Source of the DNA: Methanofollis sp.
Lineage (GTDB): Archaea > Halobacteriota > Methanomicrobia > Methanomicrobiales > Methanofollaceae
Assembly (NCBI RefSeq): GCF_028702905.1
Contig: NZ_JAQVNX010000004.1
Span: 1-49,360 of the forward strand
DNA: 49,360 nt
Direction of reading: 5' to 3'
Below are positions 1 to 8,471 of this stretch, piece after piece. Numbering within the stretch: position 1 is the stretch's first letter; every line of letters begins with the position of its first letter. Under the pieces are notes generated by a model. That model saw nothing but the letters and a program-made list of their open reading frames with translations. It ran no database searches and was not told the origin of the DNA. The position numbers and the translations under genes are program-made.

Positions 1-102
1 TTTGATTTTCGAGCGATAGCCCCCGGTTCAGATGTAGGGGAAGGCAGTGGATCCACACCCACTCAATGAAATTCTCGGGGGCAACATCAACCTGAACATG
101 AG

Positions 103-392
103 GGTTTACCATGAAAATGATCCAGAAAATCAGTTCTCCGGGTTTTCATGAGGTTTTGACTCTCAACGAGCACCCCATGATGGAGATGGAGAGGACAAAA
201 TCACCTTCAGAAAAGGTTCGCCCTCTGCCTTCCCCCCCCTATCATAATCCCGGGGGTCCGGGGGCAGTGCGGGAAGGCACGTTGACCAGACGAACTCCTC
301 AGAACAATTTTCATGCGGTATGCCTGAGGTGTGCTCCCGACTCATGCCTGATTCTACAAAGCCGATTTTTGAGGTCTGTAGAAATCCCCCGG
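103..392 (+). repeat. Long direct repeat, copy A
   Basis: About 290 bp that recur at 713-1000 with high identity. Both copies begin with GTTTACCATGAAAATGATCC and run through the same order of segments: a short ATG-led stretch, the CTATCnTAATCCCGGGGG box and the ACGAACTCCTCAGAACA block, ending near the GATTTTT tract. Copy A lacks about 18 bases of the C-rich hairpin arm that copy B has after its G-run. The ATG-led frame does not stay conserved between copies after the hairpin, so I treat it as a non-coding element and not a gene. Confidence 0.8.
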
Positions 393-712
393 GTCCTATC
401 TCCATGACCCCTGCATGTCAGAGCGTGAGGGTGTGACCCGCGGGACACGGCGGGCCAAATACGCCCGGATCTGCCTCCGAACAGGGGATCCCGCTTCTCA
501 TTCAGGGCCATACCGGGGAGATCCGGCGATCCGGGCATACCGGGGGCTGTGGGCAGAACAGGATGAAATCCGGCAGGACTCAACGCCCCCAGGTCGCCGA
601 TATGATCGGGGGCAATGTTTCTTCCACTCCCGGCCCCCTGGTGTCGGGGAGGGGGAGGGAGCGGGGCTGGATATAGTCCCGATCCGGACTCTGGCGATAC
701 CCCCAGTATGAA

Positions 713-1000
713 GGTTTACCATGAAAATGATCCAGAAGATCCGTTCTCCGGGTTTTCATGAGGTTTTGACTCTCAACGAGCACCCCATGATGGAGATGGA
801 GAGGACAAAACCACCTTCAGAAAAGGTTCGCCCTCTGCCTTCCCCGTCCTATCGTAATCCCGGGGGCCCGGGGGCAGCGCCCCCGGCGCAAGCGTGCGGG
901 AAGGCACGTTGACCAGACGAACTCCTCAGAACAATTTTCATGCGGTATGCCTGAGGCGTGCTCCCGACTCATGCCCGATTCAACAGAGTCGATTTTTCAA
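713..1000 (+). repeat. Long direct repeat, copy B
   Basis: Second copy of the 103-392 element, with the complete hairpin GGGGGCAGCGCCCCC near 868-886. A diverged part of the same element, inverted, is visible at 23573-23640 (the stretch with AAAATCG, CTCTGT and ATGAAAATTCTTG). This makes it a dispersed family and not a local tandem duplication only. No terminal target duplication could be defined. Confidence 0.75.
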
Positions 1001-1011
1001 AAATCTCTCCC

Positions 1012-1461
1012 TCAGGAGAGATAGGTGGCAAGGTCGACAAAACCCGGGAGATCGGCCTCTTCTATCCCTGCATCCGTGGCCACCCTCTCCTCGACCGAGA
1101 TCGGCGCTCCCGCCCGAAGGGCGATCGCGATCCCATCGCTCGGCCGGCAGTCCAGACTCTCCTCGGCACCGTTCCGTGCCGAGATCAGGCGGGCATAGAA
1201 GATACCCTCACGCAGGTCGTCGATGTGCAGCCTGACCACCCCGATGCCGAAGGACTCCAGCATCGAGACAAAGAGGTCATGGGTCCCCGGGCGCGGGAGG
1301 ACGTCATGGTTCAGGGCATTATTGATCGATATCGCCTCCCACAGGCCGATATAGATGGGAATCGACCTCCCCGCCGAAAGGGCGAGGAGGACGGCCGGCA
1401 CAGCCCCGGCCGCTCCGGTCGCCAGAAAGACCCCCTTCACCCGCACCTCCATCGTGCCCAT
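1012..1461 (-). CDS. DUF151 (bifunctional nuclease-like) family protein
   Basis: A 149-residue protein matching the DUF151/BFN fold: an N-terminal beta-rich start (MEVRVKGVF), the conserved PIYIGLWEAISI segment, the THDLFVSMLESFG helix, and the C-terminal CRPSDGIAIALRAGAPI signature that defines the family. The plant and bacterial relatives have been linked to nuclease activity, but the archaeal members are uncharacterised, so a nuclease role is only inferred. Translation could begin at 1461 or three codons later at 1452 (ATG GAG GTG), which fits the family N-terminus better. It is read in the same direction as the flippase-like gene upstream (gap about 40 bases). The left side borders the repeat island directly. 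Confidence 0.85.
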   Translation of the reverse strand: MGTMEVRVKGVFLATGAAGAVPAVLLALSAGRSIPIYIGLWEAISINNALNHDVLPRPGTHDLFVSMLESFGIGVVRLHIDDLREGIFYARLISARNGAEESLDCRPSDGIAIALRAGAPISVEERVATDAGIEEADLPGFVDLATYLS

Positions 1462-1503
1462 AGGAAGGGGAACATCCTCATCTGAGTTAAGGGTTGTGGC
1501 AGG

Positions 1504-2529
1504 TCAGTGCCTGGCCACCTCGCGCTTGAGGATGCCGATGCTCGCCGCGAGGCCGACGGCGATATTGAAGTAATAGAAGATCATCCGCCAGAGGAGGACG
1601 AAAACGCCGACGATCGACGAGTTCACGAATATCCCGTAGATCGAGGTGGCGCTCACCTCGGCAATCCCGGACCCGCCCGGCGTCAGGGGTATCATCATCA
1701 GAAGGGCGATGATGATCTGGGCGATGAACGACTCCACCAGGTACGGCTTTTCCCCGAGGCCAACAAGGATGATCGAGGCGATACCAAACTCAACGATCCA
1801 GAAGAGGGCCGTAAAAACCGCTCCCCAGACAAGGCCCGCCTTCCCGTGGTTGACAAACTTGCTCAGGCCGCTATGAAAGTTATCGACCTCGGTATCGATC
1901 CGCTCAAGGAGGAGGTTCAGTTTCTCCACGTTCCTCCTCGACTTCCTCTGCTCCAGCCACACCGAGATCCGCCGAAGCCAGCCCTTCAACACCTCCGGGT
2001 TCCTGACAGAGTAGACAAAGAGGAGGACGAGTGCGGCGATGATCACCCAGGATGCATAGACCAGCGTCGAATTCCCGCCCCCGAGGCTCTGCCACTGCTG
2101 GCCCAGAAGGACCATCGTGACGACGCTGATGGCCGCAAGGACCACGCCGTCCAGAATCCGTTCCATGATCACGACCGCCGTGGCATCGCCGAGGCTCACA
2201 CCGGCACGGTAGAGTTCATGGACCCTGACCGGTTCCCCTCCTGCCTGGGAGGGCGTGATCGCCGCAATGAGGAGGTTCGCAAAGACCGCATTGAGACAGT
2301 GGAAAAAGCCGACATCATACCCGAGAGACCGGGACATCGCCTTCATCCGGAGAGCCCAGAAGCCGAGTGCGACGATATGGGCCAGCAGGGCAAGGAGAAG
2401 GTAGAAAGGATTGAGCCGTGCGAGATACTCCAGCGTGGTCTCGTCGAACGTAAAATACAGGACAAGTATGAGCACGATAGTGCTGAAGGCAATGGATACC
2501 CCGAGCCACTTCCACTGAGACTTTTTCAT
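1504..2529 (-). CDS. Flippase-like membrane protein (UPF0104 / LPG synthase TM family)
   Basis: A 341-residue integral membrane protein with about eight hydrophobic segments, starting with a positively charged N-terminus (MKKSQWKW) and a first membrane helix at about 10-28. The segment with ITPSQAGGEPVR (about 93-104) and the late PLTPGGSGIAE (about 282-292) are hallmarks of the lysylphosphatidylglycerol synthase transmembrane/UPF0104 family. There is no soluble aminoacyl-transferase domain, so it is not an MprF synthase. In archaea these proteins are thought to move or expose polar lipids or polyprenol-linked sugars, but the substrate is unknown. It probably shares a transcript with the DUF151 gene downstream. 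Confidence 0.85.
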   Translation of the reverse strand: MKKSQWKWLGVSIAFSTIVLILVLYFTFDETTLEYLARLNPFYLLLALLAHIVALGFWALRMKAMSRSLGYDVGFFHCLNAVFANLLIAAITPSQAGGEPVRVHELYRAGVSLGDATAVVIMERILDGVVLAAISVVTMVLLGQQWQSLGGGNSTLVYASWVIIAALVLLFVYSVRNPEVLKGWLRRISVWLEQRKSRRNVEKLNLLLERIDTEVDNFHSGLSKFVNHGKAGLVWGAVFTALFWIVEFGIASIILVGLGEKPYLVESFIAQIIIALLMMIPLTPGGSGIAEVSATSIYGIFVNSSIVGVFVLLWRMIFYYFNIAVGLAASIGILKREVARH

Positions 2530-2637
2530 CCGGCCTCCGCAAGCACCCCCGAAATCAGCAGGGTACGGTATTTGCTCCTCTAACGTTACGGGACGGTACT
2601 ATAAACCCTTTGAGGATTGACGGCACAAAACGGGCAT

Positions 2638-3207
2638 TCATACTGTGAATATCTCCCGTGAGCCGGTAATCGCAAAGAGGCCGGCCTGGACCCCGGCATC
2701 AAGCCATCCGTACCCGTACGAATACCACCCAAGGGCCTCAGCACGCCGCCCGCCCCTGGCATGGCCCTGCCCTTCTGCAAGGGCCGACCGACCTGCCTCA
2801 CGCACCCGGCATGCGGCGGAGAACATCGGGGTCTCCGCGTCGGGGGCCGGTTCGACAGACGAGAGGGCCTGCGAGAGGAGACGCTCGTACCGGGCAGTCT
2901 TCTCCTCAAGGTGGCCGGCAAGGGACGGCGGGATCGATGCCGCAAAGTCGTACGAGGAAGGGACAGTCCGCCCGCCGTACAGGCCGAGATATGCCCCGGC
3001 GTCCAGCCAGCCAGAGGCGTAGGCAAAACTTGCATGGGCATTCACGAGGTCGCCCCGCGCCGCAAAGACCCGCCCGTCCGAGAGGTACGACTCAGCCATT
3101 CTGAGGACACAGGCCTCGACCCGTCCAAGCGCCGACTCCCGGGGAACGGCAGGGACAATCGCACAGAGAGCCGCTTCCAGGGCATCAACGGAGAAGGGAG
3201 AGGTCAT
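2638..3207 (-). CDS. DUF357 protein with two DUF357-like repeats
   Basis: A 189-residue soluble, helical protein of unknown function. The DUF357 signature (short SYLSDG helix, then [13 protein letters not shown]) is seen at about residues 40-76. A second diverged version (SALAEG ... [11 protein letters not shown]) is seen at about 138-178, so this protein is an internal duplication; typical DUF357 proteins are about half this length. Its ATG overlaps the TGA of dphB by four bases (ATGA), so the two are surely co-translated. This suggests, but does not show, a role near translation or EF-2 modification. No catalytic motif is visible. Confidence 0.85.
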   Translation of the reverse strand: MTSPFSVDALEAALCAIVPAVPRESALGRVEACVLRMAESYLSDGRVFAARGDLVNAHASFAYASGWLDAGAYLGLYGGRTVPSSYDFAASIPPSLAGHLEEKTARYERLLSQALSSVEPAPDAETPMFSAACRVREAGRSALAEGQGHARGGRRAEALGWYSYGYGWLDAGVQAGLFAITGSREIFTV

Positions 3208-3953
3208 AAGCCAGCAAAGGCCGAGAGATATTCCCTCTCCATCACGTGGAGTTCGCCCGGGACGACGAGGATATGGAGGGGGCCGCCGAAGTCCACGCCG
3301 GCAAGCGCCTCAGCCGTACCGGCCGCGACGACAGGCGCAGGCGACCCGGCCCGCGCCACGCCGACATACAGCGGGACCGAGATGCCGCGGTCCGCTGCCA
3401 TCTTCTCCAGCATCGCCACCGCCTCAGGGACACGCATGTACCGGTCAGGCTGGATGTCCAGGTACACCAGGGTGTGGAGATTTTCTGCCAGATTGTGCTC
3501 GATCACCTCGATCGGCGTCGTCGGTGCCCACTTCCCGTACGGGAACGGGAGGGAGCAGGACTTGCCGAACCTGTAGTTCTGAAGCCCGGTCAGCCCGCAG
3601 ACCGCGCTCACGATCGAGGCGCCGTGGATGATCCCCGTCTCGACCCCCATCGCCGCCGCCCTGATCCGCAGGTCGATGTGAGTGGTCGAGACCATCGGGT
3701 CACCGGCCGTCAGGAAAGCGACGTCCTCGTCCTTCGCCAGCGCAAGAAAAGACTCCGGATGTCCCTCGACATCGTCACGGTACAGGTACCGCACCTTCTT
3801 CCCGAAGAGTGCTTCCATCTTCTCGGGCGTCGCCCCGGTCAGCACCGAGGTATAGTGTTCGAGAAAAACATGATCAGCCAGCCTGATCCGTTCCAGACCC
3901 TTCAGGGAGAGGTCGGTCTCGTCATAGAGGCCAAGTCCGATAAATGTCAGCAT
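3204..3953 (-). CDS. dphB: Diphthine synthase
   Basis: A 249-residue SAM-dependent methyltransferase of the tetrapyrrole-methylase fold. It trimethylates the 3-amino-3-carboxypropyl group placed on a histidine of elongation factor 2, the second step of diphthamide synthesis in the cytosol. The N-terminus [19 protein letters not shown], the [12 protein letters not shown] segment (about 80-91) and [12 protein letters not shown] (about 115-126) are diagnostic of archaeal DphB/Dph5. The length is normal for archaea. It is the first gene of a two-gene unit with the DUF357 protein. I am confident in the family and role. Confidence 0.95.
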   Translation of the reverse strand: MLTFIGLGLYDETDLSLKGLERIRLADHVFLEHYTSVLTGATPEKMEALFGKKVRYLYRDDVEGHPESFLALAKDEDVAFLTAGDPMVSTTHIDLRIRAAAMGVETGIIHGASIVSAVCGLTGLQNYRFGKSCSLPFPYGKWAPTTPIEVIEHNLAENLHTLVYLDIQPDRYMRVPEAVAMLEKMAADRGISVPLYVGVARAGSPAPVVAAGTAEALAGVDFGGPLHILVVPGELHVMEREYLSAFAGL

Positions 3954-4015
3954 AGTGCATCACTCATGGGGGGTACAGGGCACATCTATCTTGTGGAGAG
4001 GAGGGAGACGCGGCC

Positions 4016-5191
4016 TCACGCCTGATCTGTGCTCCGGGTGATCAGACAGACCAGGGCGTCGAGCACGCCCATCGCCCCGTCCGGGTCCAGGGCCGAGAAG
4101 GAATGGAGCGGCGTCTCCTCAGGGAGGGAGAGGGCCACTCGCAGGTCCCGGTCAGGCACCCTCTCAGGAAGATCCCCCTTGTTCACAGCCACGACGAAGG
4201 GCGCACCCATCTCCCTGATCTCGTCGAGGATCGCACGCGCCCGGCCGAAAGACGCCGTGCTGGTGCCGTCAACCATGAAGACGATGCCGGTCGCGTTGGT
4301 GAGCAGGTGCCTGATGATCGGCCCGAAGTGCTCCTGACCGGGCGTACCCATCAGGGTGAGGTCAAAACCCCGGCATGCGACATGGGGATGGCCGACGTCC
4401 ATCGCCACCGTCGTCGGTGACCCGGAAACACCCACCCGATCGGACGAGACCGACGTCTCCGAGAGTGTCCTGATGAATGTGGTCTTCCCCGCGTCCACCG
4501 GGCCGGTGACGACGATCTTCGGGAGATAGGGGATGAAGTAGCCGTCGTCCCTGACCACGAAGGGAAGGGGCATATCAGGGACGCAGGCCCAGGCCAGGTG
4601 TTCTATCCTGAAGTGGTTCAAAAAAAGGAAATTCTCAAATCCCTCGCCTACCGAGAGCACCAGGTCGAAGGGAAGGTTGGCCGAAAGCGCCCCGAGGTGG
4701 TCACGGTCATAGAGGTTGAGGTACTCCACATAGAGGGTCAGACCGAGCCTGCGGCACACCCCGGCAAAGAGGGCGAGGGCCTCCTCAGTCCCGAGGGCAT
4801 CGCAGATCCGGTTGCAGTAGAGGAAGACGGTATCGATCCCGCAGTCCGCGGCAAGGGAGGCGACGAGGTCATCCCACGCCGCCGCCTCAGAAAGGGGAGT
4901 GGCCGCCCTGCTCCCGTGGATCGCGTCGAAGACGGAGGCATCGAGGAAGACAAGGTTTTCCTCCGAGGAGAGGGCATAGGGCGTCCCCGAGAGGTCGGCA
5001 CAATACGCGCCTGCCGTCGTGTACGGGACGATCACAAGGCAGCGCCGGCCCAGGTCATGCACACTCCTGAGGGCGCTGTACAGCACCTGCTGCCCCTCAA
5101 CGCCAGGGGCAAGGGAGACGAGCGCCCCGGCCCCAACCGGCATGCCGCCGCCCAGCAGTTCGTCGAGCGCCGGGATACCGATCGGGATCAT
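4016..5191 (-). CDS. RecA-like domain fused to small GTPase
   Basis: A 391-residue two-domain protein. Residues 1-210 resemble a KaiC/RAD55 RecA-like domain: the opening IGIPALDELLGGGMPVG is typical of KaiC-type proteins. The P-loop expected at about 28-36 reads APGVEGQQV and lacks the GKT of Walker A, so this half probably does not hydrolyse ATP. Residues 224-390 form an intact Ras/MglA/Arf-like GTPase: G1 GPVDAGKT at 230-237, G3 GTPGQE at 282-287, G4 NKGD at 337-340 and G5 SAL at 366-368. There is no membrane segment. Its ATG overlaps the stop of the second RecA-like gene (ATGA), so the two products probably act together. The fusion suggests a regulatory switch; its partner and process are unknown. 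Confidence 0.8.
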   Translation of the reverse strand: MIPIGIPALDELLGGGMPVGAGALVSLAPGVEGQQVLYSALRSVHDLGRRCLVIVPYTTAGAYCADLSGTPYALSSEENLVFLDASVFDAIHGSRAATPLSEAAAWDDLVASLAADCGIDTVFLYCNRICDALGTEEALALFAGVCRRLGLTLYVEYLNLYDRDHLGALSANLPFDLVLSVGEGFENFLFLNHFRIEHLAWACVPDMPLPFVVRDDGYFIPYLPKIVVTGPVDAGKTTFIRTLSETSVSSDRVGVSGSPTTVAMDVGHPHVACRGFDLTLMGTPGQEHFGPIIRHLLTNATGIVFMVDGTSTASFGRARAILDEIREMGAPFVVAVNKGDLPERVPDRDLRVALSLPEETPLHSFSALDPDGAMGVLDALVCLITRSTDQA

Positions 5192-5892
5192 GGCTCCACC
5201 ACCAGGTCGTCGCCCTCAAAGTGGTAGCGCACCTGAGGGGAGACCCTGCCCGAGAGGTCCTGGTAGCGCAGGGCATGGACCCCGGGGTCGCCGTCGCATG
5301 CCTCCACCTCGATGATCCCGGTCATCAGTTGCTTCAGGGTGGAGACCGTCTTCTCGTCGACAGATTCCGGATTGAGGAGATAGACCCCGATGCCGTTCAT
5401 CCTCCTGATGCGGGCAGAGAAGATGTGGAAGAAACGATAGATCGCTTCGAGCTTCGTATAGATCAGAAAGCTGGAGAGGGAGTTGACACAGACTCGCACC
5501 TGACCGGGCGCCGCGTCCCCTGCATCCCCGGCCCTCTGGACGCTGTCCAGGATCTTCGTGAACTTGATCCCTATGCCTGTCAGGTCGGCCGGACTGCCGA
5601 CGTACTTCACCAGTTCGGTGTCGGTGGCGCCAGGGACCACACTCTTCGTGATGCAGTCCAGGACCCAGACCCGCCCGTCGTCCTCGCCAAAGGCAGTGCA
5701 GACGCTCGGTGCGTCCTCGTCTGTGGAGATGACGACAGTATAATCGGCCTCTGCCGGGCGCACCAGGGCATAGGCGAGGCGTTCGGCGTCGGAAAATGGC
5801 GGAGCAAGGAGGAGAATATTGGAGGGCGACCTGATCTCGCCGATCCGACCATCTATCTCCCTGACATCTGCACAGATCCGGTCCATCGCCAC
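5188..5892 (-). CDS. RAD55/KaiC-like protein with degenerate P-loop
   Basis: A 234-residue protein with the RecA-like layout of archaeal RAD55-type proteins: NILLLAPP at about 25-32 where the Walker A loop should be (no GKT), a Walker B-like strand VRVCVNSLSSFLIY (about 128-141), and a C-terminal half ending in antiparallel strands. It resembles uncharacterised archaeal KaiC-like proteins more than true RadA or RadB. It sits between feoB, which ends one base away, and the GTPase fusion, which overlaps by four bases. Family assignment is moderate. Function is unknown; signal transduction is an inference from the adjacent GTPase. Confidence 0.65.
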   Translation of the reverse strand: MAMDRICADVREIDGRIGEIRSPSNILLLAPPFSDAERLAYALVRPAEADYTVVISTDEDAPSVCTAFGEDDGRVWVLDCITKSVVPGATDTELVKYVGSPADLTGIGIKFTKILDSVQRAGDAGDAAPGQVRVCVNSLSSFLIYTKLEAIYRFFHIFSARIRRMNGIGVYLLNPESVDEKTVSTLKQLMTGIIEVEACDGDPGVHALRYQDLSGRVSPQVRYHFEGDDLVVEP

Positions 5893-7743
5893 TTACCCTG
5901 TGATCAGATGTATGAGTGCTCCGGCAAAAAATCCGATCGCAATCGTGTAGGCCGAGACCGCGACCGTTACCCTCGCACCCATCTCCTTCAGGAGCACGGC
6001 GATCGTCGAGATGCAGGGGACGAAGAGGACGCTGATGACGGCGAAAGTATAGAGCTGGACCGCGCTCATCACCGAGGCAAGGTCCGCGGTCCCGGAGAGA
6101 ACGGCAAGGGTCTCAAAGGCCATCTCCTTCCTGAGGATGCCGAAGAGCAGGGCGGTCGTGGCCGATGCCGGGAGTCCGAACAGGCCCTCGGAGATCGGGG
6201 TGACCGCCTCGGAGAAGGCGGCGACCCAGCCGAAGTAGTCGAGGGCGCCAAGGACGACGCTCCCTGCAAGGAGCAGGGGCATGGCAATGAAGAGGAACTC
6301 CTTGATCCGCTGCCAGGACTTTTTGATGACGAGCGCGGCGTCGGGCCGCCTGAGCGGGGCCATCTCCAGGATCATACCGTACTGACCGCCGGGGATCGAA
6401 CGGGCAAGGAAGATGCCGGTCAGGATGATGAGGGCAAGGACGATGAAATAGACCGAAAGCGCGGCACCGAGGCCGACAAAGGCGGCGACGATCCCGGTGA
6501 TGATCACTGTCCGTGCAGAGCAGGGGACCATCGTGATCAGGAAAGCGGCGATCGTCCGCTCCCTCGTCGTCCGCAACTGCCCGGCCGCCATCACCGCGGG
6601 CACATTGCAGCCGAAGGCCATCACCATCGGTATGATGGCGCCGCCGTGAAGGCCGAGGCTGTGCATCGCACGGTCGGCAAGGAAAGCCGCACGCGTCAGG
6701 TAGCCTGAGTCCTCGACGATGGAGAGGAGGATATAGTAGATGAAAACGAAGGGAAAGGCGATCCCGAGGCCGGCGACAACGGCAAGGAGCGCCGCCATCC
6801 CGATGGTGTGAAGGAGGGGAGGGAGGGCGAGGGCCGAAAAGGGCTCGATCAAAAAGACGGAGAAGGCCTCCACGATCACTCCCTCGATGAACGATCCGGC
6901 GGTAAAGACCACGAGGAGCATCGAGAGAAGGACGGCAAAAAGGATCGGGATCCCGGGAAAGGACTTCGTGAGTAGCCGGTCCAGGGAAAAACGGCGGTCC
7001 GGTTCCCGCGCCCCGACCACCTCGCCGCAGATCTGCCGGGCGCAGAGGTGGCGGTTGGCGGCGATGATCTGGCCGGGTGCCATGTGATTGCGCGACTCGA
7101 TCTCTGCGGCGATCGCCCGCGCCCCTTCGAGGAGGCCGTCGTCGTGTCCGATTCCCTGGAGGGCCTGAAGGGCAGGAAGGCGCGGCGCCCCGTACATTTT
7201 CTCCATGCTCCGCATGGCCGCCTCGATCTCAGGGGTGTACGGCACGGACAGCCCGGAGACGGCCGCGTCATGCACGGCCGCCGGCACGATCCGGTCGATG
7301 TTCTGCCCGAGAGAGGCGGCGGTCTCGATCACCGGCAGACCGAGCAGTTCGGAAAGCCGCTCGCGGTCAATGGAGAGACCCTGCTCCATCGCCTCGTCAA
7401 TCATGTTCAGGACCACGACCGTCGGGATCCCGTACTCGGCCAGCTGGAGGAGGAGGTAGAGGTTCCGCTCCATCCGGGTGGCGTCGAGGACGGCGATCAC
7501 CCGGTCGGGCGGTTCATGGACGAGGTACGAGCGCACCAGCTCCTCTTCCTGCGAATCGCCGTCAAGAGAATAGATCCCTGGCAGGTCGACGACCTCCAGG
7601 GGGAAACGCCGGTAGCAGAGCTTCCCCTGCTGCAGTTCCACGGTCGTGCCCGGGTAGTTCGAGACCTCGACGCCGAGGCCGGTGAGCTGGTTGAAGATGA
7701 GCGACTTGCCGACGCTCGGGTTCCCGACAAGGGCACACTTCAT
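5893..7743 (-). CDS. feoB: Ferrous iron transporter FeoB
   Basis: A 616-residue membrane protein that takes up Fe(II). The N-terminal GTPase domain has G1 GNPSVGKS (7-14), G2 PGTT (31-34), G3 DLPG (53-56) and G4 NMID (113-116). A helical domain follows, then a membrane part from about 265, with the FeoB gate-like segments around PAVMAAGQLRTTRERT and PCSARTVIITGI. At 616 residues it is on the short side for FeoB but complete. Its ATG overlaps the stop of the regulator-FeoA gene by four bases (ATGA), so uptake and its control are made from one message. Iron repression by the encoded DtxR-like protein is likely but not demonstrated by a recognisable operator. Confidence 0.95.
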   Translation of the reverse strand: MKCALVGNPSVGKSLIFNQLTGLGVEVSNYPGTTVELQQGKLCYRRFPLEVVDLPGIYSLDGDSQEEELVRSYLVHEPPDRVIAVLDATRMERNLYLLLQLAEYGIPTVVVLNMIDEAMEQGLSIDRERLSELLGLPVIETAASLGQNIDRIVPAAVHDAAVSGLSVPYTPEIEAAMRSMEKMYGAPRLPALQALQGIGHDDGLLEGARAIAAEIESRNHMAPGQIIAANRHLCARQICGEVVGAREPDRRFSLDRLLTKSFPGIPILFAVLLSMLLVVFTAGSFIEGVIVEAFSVFLIEPFSALALPPLLHTIGMAALLAVVAGLGIAFPFVFIYYILLSIVEDSGYLTRAAFLADRAMHSLGLHGGAIIPMVMAFGCNVPAVMAAGQLRTTRERTIAAFLITMVPCSARTVIITGIVAAFVGLGAALSVYFIVLALIILTGIFLARSIPGGQYGMILEMAPLRRPDAALVIKKSWQRIKEFLFIAMPLLLAGSVVLGALDYFGWVAAFSEAVTPISEGLFGLPASATTALLFGILRKEMAFETLAVLSGTADLASVMSAVQLYTFAVISVLFVPCISTIAVLLKEMGARVTVAVSAYTIAIGFFAGALIHLITG

Positions 7744-8375
7744 GCCGTTTTCTCCGCAAAGATCGTCGAGGCAATCTCGGGCGAGAGAGCGATGTCGGCA
7801 CCCTTCACCGTCACGACGACGGCATTGTTCCCGAGTTTGCGCTGAAGAACAATCTTTTCACCGGGAATGACGCCGAGGTCGATGAGCCGACGGTTCTTGC
7901 CGATACACCGGATCATCGTGACCTCCACGGTGTCCCCCTCGGCGAAATCAAGGAGCGTGTGCCTGGAGTGTCGACCGGCCCCGGCCCCCCGCCGCATCGC
8001 CCTGTGGCGACCCGGGTCCTGGATATATGTCGAGAGACGGTCGATCGTCTCGTCGGAAACGCCGTGCTCGAGGACACATGCCTCCTTCGAGGCCGCACCC
8101 GTGTCCATACCGAGCATCTCGGAAAGGAAGCACTCGAGGACGCGGTGTTTCCTGAACACAATCTCCGCAGCCGTCTTCCCCTGCGGGGTGAGCAGGTAAC
8201 CGCCGTCCTGCAGGACGATGTCCTCGTCGGCGACGAGAGTCCGGAGTGCCGCCACGACCTCGGCGGTGTCGGCATCCACCGCTCCCCCGATCCCGGCTTC
8301 GCTCACAGGCCGGCAACCTTTGCCGGATAGGGTGAGGATCGCCTCAAGGCAGTCTTCCCGGACAGAAGAACTCAT
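7740..8375 (-). CDS. DtxR/MntR-type regulator fused to FeoA domain
   Basis: A 211-residue fusion. Residues 1-60 form the winged-helix domain of the DtxR/IdeR/MntR family (SSVREDCLEAILTL opening; YLLTPQGKTAAEI wing). Residues 65-125 match the metal-binding dimerisation domain (KHRVLECFLSEMLGM and EACVLEHGVSDE, with the usual H, E and C ligand positions). Residues 138-211 form a FeoA/SH3-like domain (LLDFAEGDTVEV, LIDLGVIPGEKI). No separate feoA exists next to feoB, so this C-terminal domain probably serves as FeoA as well as metal sensing. Overlap with feoB (ATGA) supports a shared role. It is transcribed away from polX. Confidence 0.9.
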   Translation of the reverse strand: MSSSVREDCLEAILTLSGKGCRPVSEAGIGGAVDADTAEVVAALRTLVADEDIVLQDGGYLLTPQGKTAAEIVFRKHRVLECFLSEMLGMDTGAASKEACVLEHGVSDETIDRLSTYIQDPGRHRAMRRGAGAGRHSRHTLLDFAEGDTVEVTMIRCIGKNRRLIDLGVIPGEKIVLQRKLGNNAVVVTVKGADIALSPEIASTIFAEKTA

Positions 8376-8441
8376 ACATACATTGTAGGGGCCGGGGATT
8401 TTATGGATTTGCTTCCCTGCAGAACCAGAACCTCCGCCAAC

Positions 8442-8451
8442 CCCTATATAG
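8442..8451 (+). promoter_or_regulatory. TATA box of polX
   Basis: CCCTATATAG lies with its centre about 25 bases before the ATG at 8472. This is the distance at which archaeal transcription starts, so the message would have almost no leader. Confidence 0.6.
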
Positions 8452-8471
8452 GGAGGAGACCACCCTCATGC

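Larger units (their letters stand above)
1..1011. repeat. Non-coding repeat island 1
   Basis: No credible gene is seen here. The short open frames are low in complexity, overlap on both strands and resemble no family. The first 26 bases are, with one mismatch, the reverse complement of 23818-23843 in island 2. The motif CTATCATAAT (239-248) and CTATCGTAAT (849-858) is followed each time by a G-run/C-run hairpin, as in the other islands of this window. Two long direct repeats lie inside and are listed separately. Bases 406-712, between the copies, are GC-rich with nothing recognisable. Confidence 0.8.

Noticed and set aside
111..407. A 98-codon frame in repeat copy A as a possible small gene
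   Set aside because: The copy in the second repeat changes frame after the hairpin, so selection on the protein is not visible.
1507..2583. A 358-codon plus-strand frame opposite the flippase-like gene
   Set aside because: Shadow frame with long runs of D, E, R and P residues and no hydrophobic core; the minus-strand gene has clear membrane helices and family motifs.
5221..6708. A 495-codon open frame on the plus strand across feoB and the RecA-like gene
   Set aside because: Antisense to two clearly conserved genes. Its translation is a charged, low-complexity sequence with no fold or motif, as expected of the shadow of GC-rich coding DNA.
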